A stretch of DNA of 64,000 nt from an uncultured Sinobacteraceae bacterium (lineage in GTDB: Bacteria > Pseudomonadota > Gammaproteobacteria > Nevskiales > Nevskiaceae), in NCBI GenBank assembly GCA_903822975.1, contig CAIJRD010000012.1, forward strand, positions 682,001 to 746,000, given 5' to 3'. The notes under the pieces are model-generated. The model was not told the DNA's origin. It did not search any database and was given only the letters and a program-made list of their open reading frames with translations. The position numbers and the translations under genes were made by a program. Shown piece after piece: positions 17,078 through 25,617 of this stretch (positions within the stretch are counted from its first letter, which is position 1; each line of letters begins with the position of its first letter).

Positions 17078-18034
17078 ATGAATGATTTGGTCCACCCCAA
17101 GCGCGATCTCAATCTGTTCCGCGTGTTCCACGCGGTGCATGGCGCGGGCAGCCTGACGCAGGCGGCGGCGCAACTGCATTTGTCGCAGCCAGCCGTGAGC
17201 AACGCGCTGGCGCGACTGCGGCTGCAGTTCGACGACGCCCTGTTCATCCGCGACGGCCGACGCATGGTGCCGACCCCGCGTGCCAATCTGATTGCACCGC
17301 AGGTGGCCGCTGCACTCGACGCGCTCGAACAAGTGCTCAGCGGCGAACAGCGCTTCGAGCCGCGCAGCGCGGAACGCCGCTGCACCATCGGTCTGCGCGA
17401 ATTGCTCGAGTTCTCGCTGCTGCCGGATCTGTACGGCGAACTGCAAACGCAGGCGCCCGGCATCAACCTGCACAGTTCGCGCATCGACCGGCGTCGGCTC
17501 GAACGCATGCTGACTTCTGGCGCGTTCGACCTCGCGATCGACGTGCGCCTGCCGGTCGGCGAGGATATTCGGCATCGCTTGTTGTTTCGCGAAGAACTCT
17601 GCCTGGCGGTGCGTAGCGGCCATCCATTCACCCGACGCAAGCCCACCGTGGAGGACTGGCTCGCTGCCCGGCACGTCGTCGTCGCCTCGAAGGCCGGTGG
17701 TCCGGTGCTGGAAGATCTCGCGCTGGAACGGCGCGATTTACGTCGTCAGATCGCGGTGCGCTGCCAGCACTACTACGCCGCCTGCCGCGTCGTCGCCGGT
17801 TCCGACCTGGTGCTGATGTTGCCGCGGCACTACGCCAGCCAATTGCAGCAGTCGCTGGCGCTGAAGCTGCTGCCCCCGCCGATGCACACGCCCGCGCTGG
17901 AGATCCTGCTGTACTGGCATCGCAACGCCGAGCGCGATGCCGGCATCGTCTGGATTCGCGAACGCCTGGTGGCCTTGACTCAGCAGCGTTACGCCGAGGC
18001 CGCGCCGCGTCCGCTTGTTCGCAAGCGCGCTTGA
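17078..18034 (+). CDS. LysR family transcriptional regulator
   Basis: A 318-residue LysR regulator of the NodD/NahR-like branch: it begins with LNLFRVFHAVHGAGSLTQAA and the HTH segment HLSQPAVSNALARLR at residues 34-48, followed by an effector-binding domain. It is divergent from the acyl-CoA dehydrogenase operon with only 85 bp between, so it very likely controls that operon in response to the substrate or a CoA intermediate. The C-terminal tail is basic. The effector is unknown. Confidence 0.92.
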   Translation: MNDLVHPKRDLNLFRVFHAVHGAGSLTQAAAQLHLSQPAVSNALARLRLQFDDALFIRDGRRMVPTPRANLIAPQVAAALDALEQVLSGEQRFEPRSAERRCTIGLRELLEFSLLPDLYGELQTQAPGINLHSSRIDRRRLERMLTSGAFDLAIDVRLPVGEDIRHRLLFREELCLAVRSGHPFTRRKPTVEDWLAARHVVVASKAGGPVLEDLALERRDLRRQIAVRCQHYYAACRVVAGSDLVLMLPRHYASQLQQSLALKLLPPPMHTPALEILLYWHRNAERDAGIVWIRERLVALTQQRYAEAAPRPLVRKRA

Positions 18035-18510
<476 letters not shown>

Positions 18511-19299
18511 ATGAGGAACTGGCGGCCACGCAGCCGTCGCGATGAACGCCTGCGACTGTGGCATCGCCGGCTCGGCATTGCCGCGTTCGCGTTCATTACC
18601 TGGCTTGCCGCCAGCGGCACGCTGCTGAGCCGCAGCGAAACCTTCGGTCTCGATCAGGTCAACGTCGACTGGCCCTGGCTGATGCGGCTTTATGGCCTGC
18701 ATGCGGAGCCGCCACAGCAGGGCTTCATCAGCGGCGCGCACTGGCTCGCGCGCACCGAACGCGCCACGCTGCTCGACGGTGCCGTGCTGACGCCACCGCT
18801 GCCAGCGCCAATCGGTTTCGTCGGCGCAGGGACGCAGTGGGTGGTCGCCACCGCAGAGAGCCTCGTGCTGCTGCGCGCCGATGGCGCACGCATCGACGAA
18901 CTTCGCAGCCCGCTGCTGCCGCTCTCGCATCTGCGTCGCATCGGCCAGATCAGCGGCGATGACCACAGCATCGTGGTGCAGGATCTGGATGCGTTTGCGA
19001 GCCGCGACGGCGGCGACCATTGGCAGGCGCTGGCCGGCGAAACCGTGCTGTGGTCGCAGCCGGTTGCGCTGAGCGCTGCGCAACAGCAGCAGACGCTCGC
19101 CTATGCGCGGCCACAAGTGCGGCTCGAACAGCTGCTGATCGATTTGCACAGCGGACGGCTGTTCGGCGGCGTCGGCGCTTGGGCAATCACCGTCACCGGT
19201 TTATTCGCCTTGCTGCTCGCACCCAGCGGTTTCCTGGTCTGGCTGCGCCAACGCCGACGCCGCAAGCGCGCGCGCGGCGCGCCGATGCAGCCACTCTGA
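18511..19299 (+). CDS. PepSY-associated membrane protein
   Basis: A 262-residue membrane protein with a basic N-terminus, one membrane segment at about residues 19-38 (WHRRLGIAAFAFITWLAASG), a long extracytoplasmic middle with a BNR-like SRDGGDHW motif, and a second membrane segment near 225-250 ending in a strongly basic tail. The two-helix layout and the LHSGRLFGG segment before the last helix fit PepSY-associated TM proteins. A GTG at 18496 is an alternative start. The downstream gene encodes ApbE, which suggests an extracytoplasmic flavin-linked redox role; this is inferred. Confidence 0.75.
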   Translation: MRNWRPRSRRDERLRLWHRRLGIAAFAFITWLAASGTLLSRSETFGLDQVNVDWPWLMRLYGLHAEPPQQGFISGAHWLARTERATLLDGAVLTPPLPAPIGFVGAGTQWVVATAESLVLLRADGARIDELRSPLLPLSHLRRIGQISGDDHSIVVQDLDAFASRDGGDHWQALAGETVLWSQPVALSAAQQQQTLAYARPQVRLEQLLIDLHSGRLFGGVGAWAITVTGLFALLLAPSGFLVWLRQRRRRKRARGAPMQPL

Positions 19300-19326
19300 A
19301 GCGGTCTGCGCGCCCCGATGGACGTA

Positions 19327-19386
19327 CGCTTGATCGCAGACTTGATCGCAGACTTGATCGCAGACTTGATTGAAGACTTGATCGCA
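19327..19386. repeat. 12-bp tandem repeat
   Basis: Five head-to-tail copies of GACTTGATCGCA (first and fourth imperfect) fill most of the spacer between the PepSY-type gene and apbE. Such an insertion could change spacing or readthrough between the two genes. Confidence 0.9.
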
Positions 19387-19447
19387 AGCTCGATCTTAGG
19401 CGTGAACCTAGGCTTGATCGCCGCCTGAGCGGGTCGAGCGCCTGAAC

Positions 19448-20440
19448 ATGACCGCCCCCGCCAACACACCGATCGCGCAGCGCATTTTCCTGGCGATGGG
19501 CACGCGCGTCTCGGTGACGCTCGCCTGCAGCGACGGCCAGCGTCCGGAAGCTGCCGAAGCGGCGCTGAACGAGATCGAGTCGCTGATTTCAGACTTCGGT
19601 CGTAACGCCTGGGCTTGGGGCAGCGGTGCGCTCGGCGCCTTCAATCGCGAGTTGCTGGCTGGCCGGGTCGCCACGCTGCCCGCCACGCTGCAATCGCTGT
19701 TTAACCGGGCTTGGCAGTTACGCGAGCGATGCGGCGGGCTGTACGAGCCGCGCATCGGTGCCTTGGTGCGGCTGTGGGGCTTTGCCGACGTCGAGCAGCC
19801 GGGCAGCGCGCCACCGGCACCGGCACGCATCGCCGCACTGTTGGCGGCATTGCGGGCGGCGCCGAACTACGACGGCGGCGCGACGTACGGCCCCGCCCCG
19901 GACATCGCCTGGGATTTCGGCGGCATCGGCAAAGGCCATATCGTCGATCTGGCGCTCGCGCGGTTACACGCAGCCGGCTTCTCCGATGCGATGGTCGACG
20001 CCGGCGGCAATCTTGCCGCGCGGGGGCGCCGCGGCGAACGCCGCTGGCATGTGGGCATTCGTGATCCGCACGTGCCGGCCGAAAGTCAATTGTTACTGGC
20101 TTCGCTCGACATCAACGACGAGACCGTCAACACCCACGGCGACGACCAGCGCGGTTTTGATTTTCAGGGTCGCCGCTACGCGCACATTCTCGATCCGCGC
20201 AGCGGCGAACCCGCGCAAGGCCTGCGCGCATTGACGGTCGTCCACGCCGATGGCTGCCGCGCGGAAGCCGAAGGCGCGGCACTGTTCGTCGCCGGTGCCG
20301 AGCAGTGGCCGACCCTGGCACGGCAACTTGGACTCGATCAGGTTCTGGCAGTCGCCAGCGACGGACGCATCCAGGCCACGACGGCCTTGGCGGCGCGGCT
20401 GCTGCCGCAACGCGAAATCGCGATCGAAATCGTCGATTGA
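19448..20440 (+). CDS. apbE: FAD:protein FMN transferase
   Basis: A 330-residue ApbE-family enzyme, which attaches FMN covalently to Thr/Ser of extracytoplasmic redox proteins using FAD and Mg2+. Family features are MGTRVSVTLA near the N-terminus, DFGGIGKGHIVD near residue 157, DAGGNLAARG near 183, and YAHILDPRSGEPA near 240. No clear signal peptide precedes the domain, so either it acts in the cytoplasm or the start is misplaced. It follows the PepSY-type membrane protein by 148 bp. The target protein is not evident in the window. Confidence 0.92.
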   Translation: MTAPANTPIAQRIFLAMGTRVSVTLACSDGQRPEAAEAALNEIESLISDFGRNAWAWGSGALGAFNRELLAGRVATLPATLQSLFNRAWQLRERCGGLYEPRIGALVRLWGFADVEQPGSAPPAPARIAALLAALRAAPNYDGGATYGPAPDIAWDFGGIGKGHIVDLALARLHAAGFSDAMVDAGGNLAARGRRGERRWHVGIRDPHVPAESQLLLASLDINDETVNTHGDDQRGFDFQGRRYAHILDPRSGEPAQGLRALTVVHADGCRAEAEGAALFVAGAEQWPTLARQLGLDQVLAVASDGRIQATTALAARLLPQREIAIEIVD

Positions 20441-20793
20441 CTGTTGCGGGAGCATGCGCCGCGCGTCGGCGTCAACACTGACGTCAACCGCAACGAGTCA
20501 CATGCCGCGCGGAACGGGCCGACGTTCTTGGCGGACCATGCGTCGCTAAAAGCCCGCTGCTCCAAGCCATGCGCGCGAAACACCGCTCACGCAGCCTGCA
20601 GCCAGTACGGTGCAGCGCCGCATGTTCGCATCAGCGGGTCGCTGGCTCATGAAACTTGCGCCGCACGGTTCGAATGGCCGGCGACAACAATCCCTGCGCC
20701 CACAAAAAACCCGCCGGTGCTGCCACCGGCGGGTATTTGATTGCACTTCGCGCTGGGCTGCCGAGCGACAGCACCAGCGCGTTTGGTATCGCC
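20441..20793. other. Intergenic stretch between convergent genes
   Basis: No gene is supported between apbE and the convergent ompA-like gene. It contains the terminator of the latter at 20703-20735; the rest shows no recognisable element. Confidence 0.5.
20703..20735 (-). terminator. Intrinsic terminator of OmpA-like gene
   Basis: A perfect 10-bp stem (CCCGCCGGTG/CACCGGCGGG, 20710-20733) with a 4-nt loop, followed on the minus strand by a run of six T. It lies 60 bases past the ompA-like stop and is a textbook Rho-independent terminator. Confidence 0.92.
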
Positions 20794-22053
20794 TTACTGC
20801 GGCGGCGCGCTGCCTGCGTCGGCTGCCGGGGCCGGTGCTGCATCAGCGGCTGGCGCAGCGTCGGCCGCAGGTGCCGGGGCGGCGTCCGCTGGCGGTGCGT
20901 CTGCCGCCGGGGCGGCAGCCGGGGTCGACTCCATCGCACCGGACGACACCGGCACATCGGTGCCCGAACCTGGCGTGGACGACTCCGTTACCTTCAGCTC
21001 GACGCGACGATTCAGCTCACGACCAGCGTCGGTGCCATTGTCGGCCACCGGCATCGACTCGCCGAAGCCCTTGGTCGTCATGCGGCCCGCATCGATGCCC
21101 TTGCTGATCAGGTACTGCTTGACCGAATCGGCACGGCGCTGCGAGAGCTTCAGGTTGTACGCATCCGAACCCTTGCTGTCGGTATGACCGTCGAGTTCGA
21201 CCTTGATGTCGGCACGCGAGGTCAGTGCAGCGGCAACCTGGTCGAGCAGCGTCTTCGCATTCAAGGTCAGCGTGGCCTTGTTGAAGTCGAAGTTGACGCC
21301 ACGCAGCACCAGCGTGTCACCGGACTTGCAGCCTTCCATCGTGATCGGCTGTCCCGGTGCCGGCATTTCGCACGGCGGCGGCGGCGGCGGCGGCGGCGGT
21401 TCGACCGGTGCCACCACGGCAACCGGCGGCTCCGGCGGCGCTACAGGCTCAGGCAGCTTGCCGAACGGAATTCGCAGGCCGAGATGGAACAGCGGCTCGC
21501 CGGTGAATCCGTTTTCCTTGTGATAGAGCGCCTCGGCACGCACCGCAACGCTGTGGCTGGCGAACGGCAGATCGAGACCGAGGCCACCGTTGTAGACGAA
21601 GCGATCACCGGCCTGCGCATCACCGTGCACGAACAGACCGTAGTTCGACGGCGACAGGTACACGTTGGCACCGAGTCCACCGCCGTAGATGCTCTTGCTC
21701 GGCGCATGCACCTGGACATCGGGGCAGGTATTGAGCAAGCCGCAGACCAGACCGGTGCCGGGCACGTTGTAGTTCTTGCCGTGGTAGTGCAGATAGTCGC
21801 CGACGATTTCGAGACCCAAATGCGGCACGACCGATTTGCCGATGGCGAGACCGCCGCCGTAGGCATCGTTCGAGTGGCGATTGTCCGAGCTGAGCGCATA
21901 GCTGCCCATCGGCGCGATGTAGAAACGGTTGTCGAAAATATCGCCGCTGGCGGTAGTCGGCGCGGGCGCCGACGTGCTGTCGTCGGCAAATGCTTGCGCA
22001 CTGACCGCAGTCAGCAGCGCGAGCGAAAGAGATCCAAAACGGAGTTGTTTCAT
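20794..22053 (-). CDS. OmpA-family outer membrane protein
   Basis: A 419-residue outer-membrane protein: signal peptide about 1-23 (cleavage after AFA), an eight-strand-type beta-barrel domain to about residue 205 (YIAPMGSYALSSD, GLEIVGDYLHYHG, EPLFHLGLRIPFG), a Pro-rich hinge with nine consecutive prolines, an OmpA peptidoglycan-binding domain (VNFDFNKATL, LDGHTDSKGS, LSQRRADSVKQYL, NRRVELKV), and an Ala/Pro/Asp-rich tail of about 45 residues. The start at 22053 gives the signal peptide. Barrel plus OmpA domain matches OprF/OmpA-type structural porins. A strong downstream terminator implies a monocistronic, well-expressed gene. Confidence 0.93.
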   Translation of the reverse strand: MKQLRFGSLSLALLTAVSAQAFADDSTSAPAPTTASGDIFDNRFYIAPMGSYALSSDNRHSNDAYGGGLAIGKSVVPHLGLEIVGDYLHYHGKNYNVPGTGLVCGLLNTCPDVQVHAPSKSIYGGGLGANVYLSPSNYGLFVHGDAQAGDRFVYNGGLGLDLPFASHSVAVRAEALYHKENGFTGEPLFHLGLRIPFGKLPEPVAPPEPPVAVVAPVEPPPPPPPPPCEMPAPGQPITMEGCKSGDTLVLRGVNFDFNKATLTLNAKTLLDQVAAALTSRADIKVELDGHTDSKGSDAYNLKLSQRRADSVKQYLISKGIDAGRMTTKGFGESMPVADNGTDAGRELNRRVELKVTESSTPGSGTDVPVSSGAMESTPAAAPAADAPPADAAPAPAADAAPAADAAPAPAADAGSAPPQ

Positions 22054-22218
22054 TACGTGTCCCTGTTCCGATGAAGCTTTTGTGGGTGCCAACACTTAAG
22101 TTCGAATCGCCCGTCGTCAGCTGCCTTGCGAACGTCTTCCGCGGCTTTTTTAACATGCGGTTCCGCGCAGGCACAACCGCCAGGGTGGAATTCGGCTCTC
22201 GTGAGTACCGCGAATCGG

Positions 22219-22242
22219 ACGTCTCTGCGTAGGCAGAGACGT
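22219..22242. promoter_or_regulatory. Hairpin in divergent ompA upstream region
   Basis: A perfect 10-bp inverted repeat ACGTCTCTGC / GCAGAGACGT with a GTAG loop lies 166 bp upstream of the ompA-like start and 93 bp before the divergent cNMP-binding gene. With no T-tract it looks more like an operator or a 5'-UTR structure than a terminator. Confidence 0.4.
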
Positions 22243-22334
22243 GACCAAAAGTGCTCGGTTCTGGCAGGATCGTCACATTCGGCGCCGCCGGTTCCGAAGT
22301 GTTGTGAGTAACCGTCCTTAACCCACATCTGCCG

Positions 22335-23216
22335 ATGGCCGCAGCAACCCAAACCCCCGGCGACGCGCAACTGCTCGGCCGTCAGCCGCTGTTCGAAGGG
22401 CTGAGTGAAAGCGACTTGCGCGCGCTGGCCGCGCGGCTGCGTGAACGCTCGCTGCAAGCCGGCGAATCACTGTTCGCGAAAGGCGATATCGGTCGCTCGA
22501 TGTTCGTGGTGCTGCAGGGCAGTGTCCGCGTCTTTCTGCCGGCGCTACGCAGCAGCGACACACCCACACTATTGCGCGAACTCGGCCCCGGCGATTTTTT
22601 TGGCGAAATGGCGTTGATCGAAGGTCAACCGCGCATGGCCAGCGTTGCCGCCAACATCGACACGCGGCTCGGCGAACTCTCGCACGACGACTTCGTCGAC
22701 CAGTTGCAGCGCTCGCCCTCGGCGATGTCGGCGCTGTTGCGGGTGATGTCGCAGCGTCTGCGAACCACGACCACGCTGCTCGAAGGGCGCGCCTCACGCA
22801 ACGTCAATCTCGAGGCCGACGAAGGCCTCACCTGGGCGCAGCATCTCGCCGACCGTGTGGCGCATTGGAACGGCAGCTGGCTGTTCATCGCGCTGCTGTT
22901 CGGAATCACCGCGATCTGGGTGGCCGTCAATGCTTACGCGCCGCTGCGTTTCGACGAATACCCGTACCAGTTCTTCAATCTGTTCCTGGCGATCCTGGTG
23001 GCCTTGCAGGGGCCCTTGATCATGATGAGTCAGAACCGTCAGGCGAATAAGGAGCGACTACGCTCCGAGGCCGATTATCTGGTCAACCTGAAGAACGAAA
23101 TCGGCATCGATCGTACGCTGGAACAGCTGCAGCAGATGCGCGTCGAGCTCGACGCAATCAAGCATTCGCTGGTCGAGCGAATGCCGCCTTCTGCGCCCGC
23201 CAATTCGCATTCGTAA
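22335..23216 (+). CDS. cNMP-binding / DUF1003 membrane protein
   Basis: A 293-residue two-domain protein. Residues about 15-135 are a cyclic-nucleotide-binding (Crp-like) beta-roll with GDIGRSMFVVLQGSVRVF and the phosphate-cassette-like GDFFGEMALIEGQPRMAS. Residues about 170-280 are a DUF1003 domain with two membrane helices (WLFIALLFGITAIWVAVNA and YQFFNLFLAILVALQGPLI) and a conserved MMSQNRQANKERLRSEADY segment. There is no DNA-binding domain, so a nucleotide signal would act on the membrane part. It is divergent from ompA with a 281-bp spacer. The output function is unknown. Confidence 0.9.
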   Translation: MAAATQTPGDAQLLGRQPLFEGLSESDLRALAARLRERSLQAGESLFAKGDIGRSMFVVLQGSVRVFLPALRSSDTPTLLRELGPGDFFGEMALIEGQPRMASVAANIDTRLGELSHDDFVDQLQRSPSAMSALLRVMSQRLRTTTTLLEGRASRNVNLEADEGLTWAQHLADRVAHWNGSWLFIALLFGITAIWVAVNAYAPLRFDEYPYQFFNLFLAILVALQGPLIMMSQNRQANKERLRSEADYLVNLKNEIGIDRTLEQLQQMRVELDAIKHSLVERMPPSAPANSHS

Positions 23217-23276
23217 GCTGTTCGAAGGATACGGACCTAGCCGCGTCTCCTGCCGTCGATCGCGCGGCGCAGAACC

Positions 23277-23435
23277 TCAGGACGCGCGCATCGGGGTTAC
23301 TGCGATTGAGCTGGCGGTGCCGCGGATTCGAATGCCGCACTGCTGGCGATGTTTTGCCGCATTGATCCACGCGCACTTACGCCGCGCTTTCTGCTGCACC
23401 AATTCCAGAATGTTCTGCGTGTTTCCTCTGCTCAT
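23277..23435 (-). CDS. Small ORF, unknown function
   Basis: A 52-residue ORF starting with ATG at 23435 and preceded by GGGAGG eight bases upstream. The product is basic with two cysteines and begins MSRGNTQNILELVQQKARR, an amphipathic helix-like stretch. No family is recognised. The ribosome site and isolated position support expression; the weak residue pattern of the C-terminal part argues for caution. Confidence 0.4.
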   Translation of the reverse strand: MSRGNTQNILELVQQKARRKCAWINAAKHRQQCGIRIRGTASSIAVTPMRAS

Positions 23436-23688
23436 GACACATCCTCCCTAACTGTTCGATCGACAGCTTCTCGCTCGATCGCAATCTGTTAGCGGCTAGT
23501 GAAGCGCCGATTCAACGACATTTGTCGCCAACGGCGACGAAGCATCCTGAATGACCGCTGAATGGTTTGACGCATCCGAAGCCGCTTTGAGCATGCGGGC
23601 GTGCATTAAACGCTGAAATCGAACCGTTTGACGGTGGCCTGCCTGATTCCGATTGTTTCGGATGATCGCGCCCAAGGCTCGATTGATC

Positions 23689-23730
23689 GAAGTCTGTAAC
23701 GCAGACTTCATTGCTACTTTGTAAGTAGCA
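23689..23730. promoter_or_regulatory. Twin hairpins
   Basis: Two perfect stem-loops stand side by side: GAAGTCTG/CAGACTTC (23689-23709, 5-nt loop) and TGCTACTT/AAGTAGCA (23712-23730, 3-nt loop). They sit about 190 bp upstream of the csbD-like gene and could belong to a small RNA or a long 5' leader. Confidence 0.4.
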
Positions 23731-23920
23731 CTGCAGAAGTTCCCTCAAGAAACTATTTTCTTTCGAGAGCCTCCGCGCGCGCTCGTTTTCACTCTCGGCG
23801 CCACATATCGGCGCCAAGGAATACCGTACCGCGGTTCCAATGAACCTCCGTCGCAAGTGCCGGTCTAGAAATTTGAGCGCACCAACGAGTTGCGCCCCAC
23901 ACACGTAACCTGGAGTAACT

Positions 23921-24211
23921 ATGAGCGACGTAACTGAACGTGCAAAGAGCGCTGCGAACGATGCGGCCCACAGCGCCGCCGCGGACAAAGCCAAAGGTCA
24001 CGGCAACGAAGTGATCGGCAAGATCAAAGAGAAAGTGGGTAGCGCCCTCGGCGACCATGAGCTGGTAGCCAAGGGCCATTTGCAGAACGCTGAAGGCAAG
24101 AAAGACCGTCTGAAAGGCGAGATCAAGGAATCGATCGAGGACGTCAAGGACAAGGTCAAGGCCGGCGTTGAAGTCGTCAAGGAGAAGATCGACGAGTTGC
24201 GCCACAAGTAG
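23921..24211 (+). CDS. CsbD family stress-response protein
   Basis: A 96-residue, highly charged helical protein. The central segment GHGNEVIGKIKEKVGSALGD followed by EGKKDRLKGEIKES is the CsbD-like domain, and the C-terminal ~25 residues add a Lys/Asp/Val coiled-coil-like extension. A GGAG ribosome site lies nine bases before the ATG. CsbD-like proteins are abundant general-stress proteins of uncertain biochemical role. A clear terminator follows at 24347. The N-terminal SDVTERAKSAANDAA also fits late-embryogenesis-like stress proteins. Confidence 0.9.
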   Translation: MSDVTERAKSAANDAAHSAAADKAKGHGNEVIGKIKEKVGSALGDHELVAKGHLQNAEGKKDRLKGEIKESIEDVKDKVKAGVEVVKEKIDELRHK

Positions 24212-24550
24212 TCGGTCGGTTGGTGCGGTTAGTCCTGCACCAAGTCAGTAAGTGATCCGACAGAAAACGCTCGGTTGATAACGAGCAGCGGTTTGGCATT
24301 GCTAGACGCCAAGTCGGCCAAGTCTGCGCCGATCACGCACACATCGAAAAGCCCGCGCGAGCGGGCTTTTCTTTATGCGAATCGATTACGTCGGTGCGAA
24401 TCAATTGTTCGTGAAGATGATTCTTTCGAACGTCAAAGAGCGCCAAGCGGAACCATCGCGATCTGCCGTCGATCATCGCGATCGATTGAGACTCCGCCGG
24501 AGTGCTTAGACCCAAGCGCGTACGCCGGGTGCCTGCGATAGCATGACGCC
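24212..24550. other. Intergenic stretch with csbD terminator
   Basis: No gene is supported between the csbD-like gene and the small membrane protein. It holds the terminator at 24347-24370; nothing else is recognised. Confidence 0.5.
24347..24370 (+). terminator. Intrinsic terminator after csbD-like gene
   Basis: AAAAGCCCGC-GCGA-GCGGGCTTTT: a perfect 10-bp inverted repeat with a 4-nt loop whose 3' arm ends in four T followed by CTTT. It would work in both directions. Confidence 0.9.
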
Positions 24551-24808
24551 ATGCAGAACCCGATTATCTGGATCGTCGATGCCGCCGATTTCTTGGTGCG
24601 TGCGGTGTTCCACGCGTCGATTGGTTTCGCGGTCTGTATCGTCGGATGTGCATTGGCAGTGCGCACGCTGTTTCAACTGGCCGCGCTCAGAACGCCGATG
24701 TCTGCAAATCTCTGGCTGATCAACAGCGGCCTGGTGCTCGGTGCGATTGTCGGGGCGCTGGCGGCGCCGCGTTTGCTGACACACGCGCCGAACTGGCTGT
24801 TCCGTTGA
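24551..24808 (+). CDS. Small membrane protein
   Basis: An 85-residue protein with two predicted membrane helices (about residues 17-38, AVFHASIGFAVCIVGCALAV, and about 52-73, NLWLINSGLVLGAIVGALAA) joined by a short loop. It stands alone and has no strong ribosome site. No family is recognised; the coding pattern and the paired helices support a real gene. Confidence 0.6.
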   Translation: MQNPIIWIVDAADFLVRAVFHASIGFAVCIVGCALAVRTLFQLAALRTPMSANLWLINSGLVLGAIVGALAAPRLLTHAPNWLFR

Positions 24809-24824
24809 GCGATCGCGCGGCTGC

Positions 24825-24860
24825 TCTGTTAAGTGTTCTGTTAAGTGGTCTGTTAGGCGC
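24825..24860. repeat. 12-bp tandem repeat
   Basis: Three adjacent copies of TCTGTTAAGTGK, the last diverged, begin 17 bases after the stop of the small membrane protein. Confidence 0.85.
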
Positions 24861-25073
24861 TCGAAGGGCCGAGAAAAAGTGCCGGGTGCGAGACGCACGC
24901 GCAGTCGCTTGCAGAATGAGCGTGTGGCAGAACTTGATAACGTTTCCTGGCGTCGCGAACTAGATCTCGCGCAAGCAGCGGCTGCGCGAGCTGCAACGAC
25001 TCCGTACTCCTGAATTGCTCCTGACTCCTGAGATCGGCGCAGTTCCGGCGATCAACGGCGTGCTAGAGCGGGA

Positions 25074-25099
25074 GCGCCGCTCGCAGGATCGAGCGGCGC
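25074..25099 (-). terminator. Hairpin after Tyr/Pro-rich protein gene
   Basis: A perfect 10-bp stem (GCGCCGCTCG/CGAGCGGCGC) with a 6-nt loop lies 17 bases downstream of the minus-strand stop at 25116. No T-tract, so termination is less certain. Confidence 0.55.
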
Positions 25100-25115
25100 G
25101 TTCGAAGTCTCGGAT

Positions 25116-25397
25116 TTAACGGTAGCCGTACGGACGGTAGTAATGCGGGCCGTAGTAGCCGCGATATTCCACTTCCGGGCCATAGACCACCGGCGGACCG
25201 TAAACATAGGCCGGCTGCTCATACACCACCGGCGGCGGCGCGACATACACAGGCGGCGGCGGTGCGTAGACCACGGCCGGCGGCGCATAGACCGGGCCGC
25301 CCAAGCCAAGCCCGATCGACAGATTGGTATGGGCCGAAGCGACGGCGGGCACCGCGACGGCGGCGATTAAGGCGGCACCTATCAAAGTCTTGTTCAC
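25116..25397 (-). CDS. Small exported Tyr/Pro-rich protein
   Basis: A 93-residue protein with a signal peptide (about residues 1-22, cleavage after ASA) and a mature part rich in Tyr, Pro and Val with repeats such as VYAPPPPVYVAPPP, ending in a YYGPHYYRPYGYR tail. The GTG start at 25397 is chosen because AGGAG lies eight bases upstream and the signal peptide begins there (VNKTLIGAALIAA). The composition echoes the envelope protein at 5031-5795, which also has a SAHTxxxxGxGxG N-terminus. A structural envelope role is inferred. Confidence 0.75.
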   Translation of the reverse strand: MNKTLIGAALIAAVAVPAVASAHTNLSIGLGLGGPVYAPPAVVYAPPPPVYVAPPPVVYEQPAYVYGPPVVYGPEVEYRGYYGPHYYRPYGYR

Positions 25398-25617
25398 GTT
25401 ACGGCTCCTGCTGCGGTGGTGTGCACCGGGTATGGCGATGACTCTAGGCTCAGCTGACTGAACCAATCCTGAACGCCTGCGGTGCCCGCCAGGCGTCCGC
25501 GATAGCGTGCTCACTGCCTGATACAGGACTGATAACGGGCTGACAATGGGCGCTAGAAATCGGCCGCTGCGGCGCCGATACTGCGCGTCCTGCCTGATGC
25601 GGATGTCCGCGTACACC

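Larger units (their letters stand above)
23217..23920. other. Long intergenic stretch before csbD-like gene
   Basis: About 700 bp with no recognised family. It contains a small minus-strand ORF with a good ribosome site (23277-23435), two adjacent hairpins (23689-23730) and probably the csbD-like promoter. A 71-codon minus frame at 23496-23711 lacks a ribosome site. Confidence 0.5.
24809..25115. other. Intergenic stretch with 12-bp repeat
   Basis: No gene is supported. It contains a 12-bp tandem repeat (24825-24860) and the hairpin ending the convergent minus-strand gene (25074-25099). Confidence 0.5.

Noticed and set aside
23496..23711. 71-codon minus-strand frame before csbD
   Set aside because: No ribosome site, no family resemblance, and it starts within the twin hairpins.
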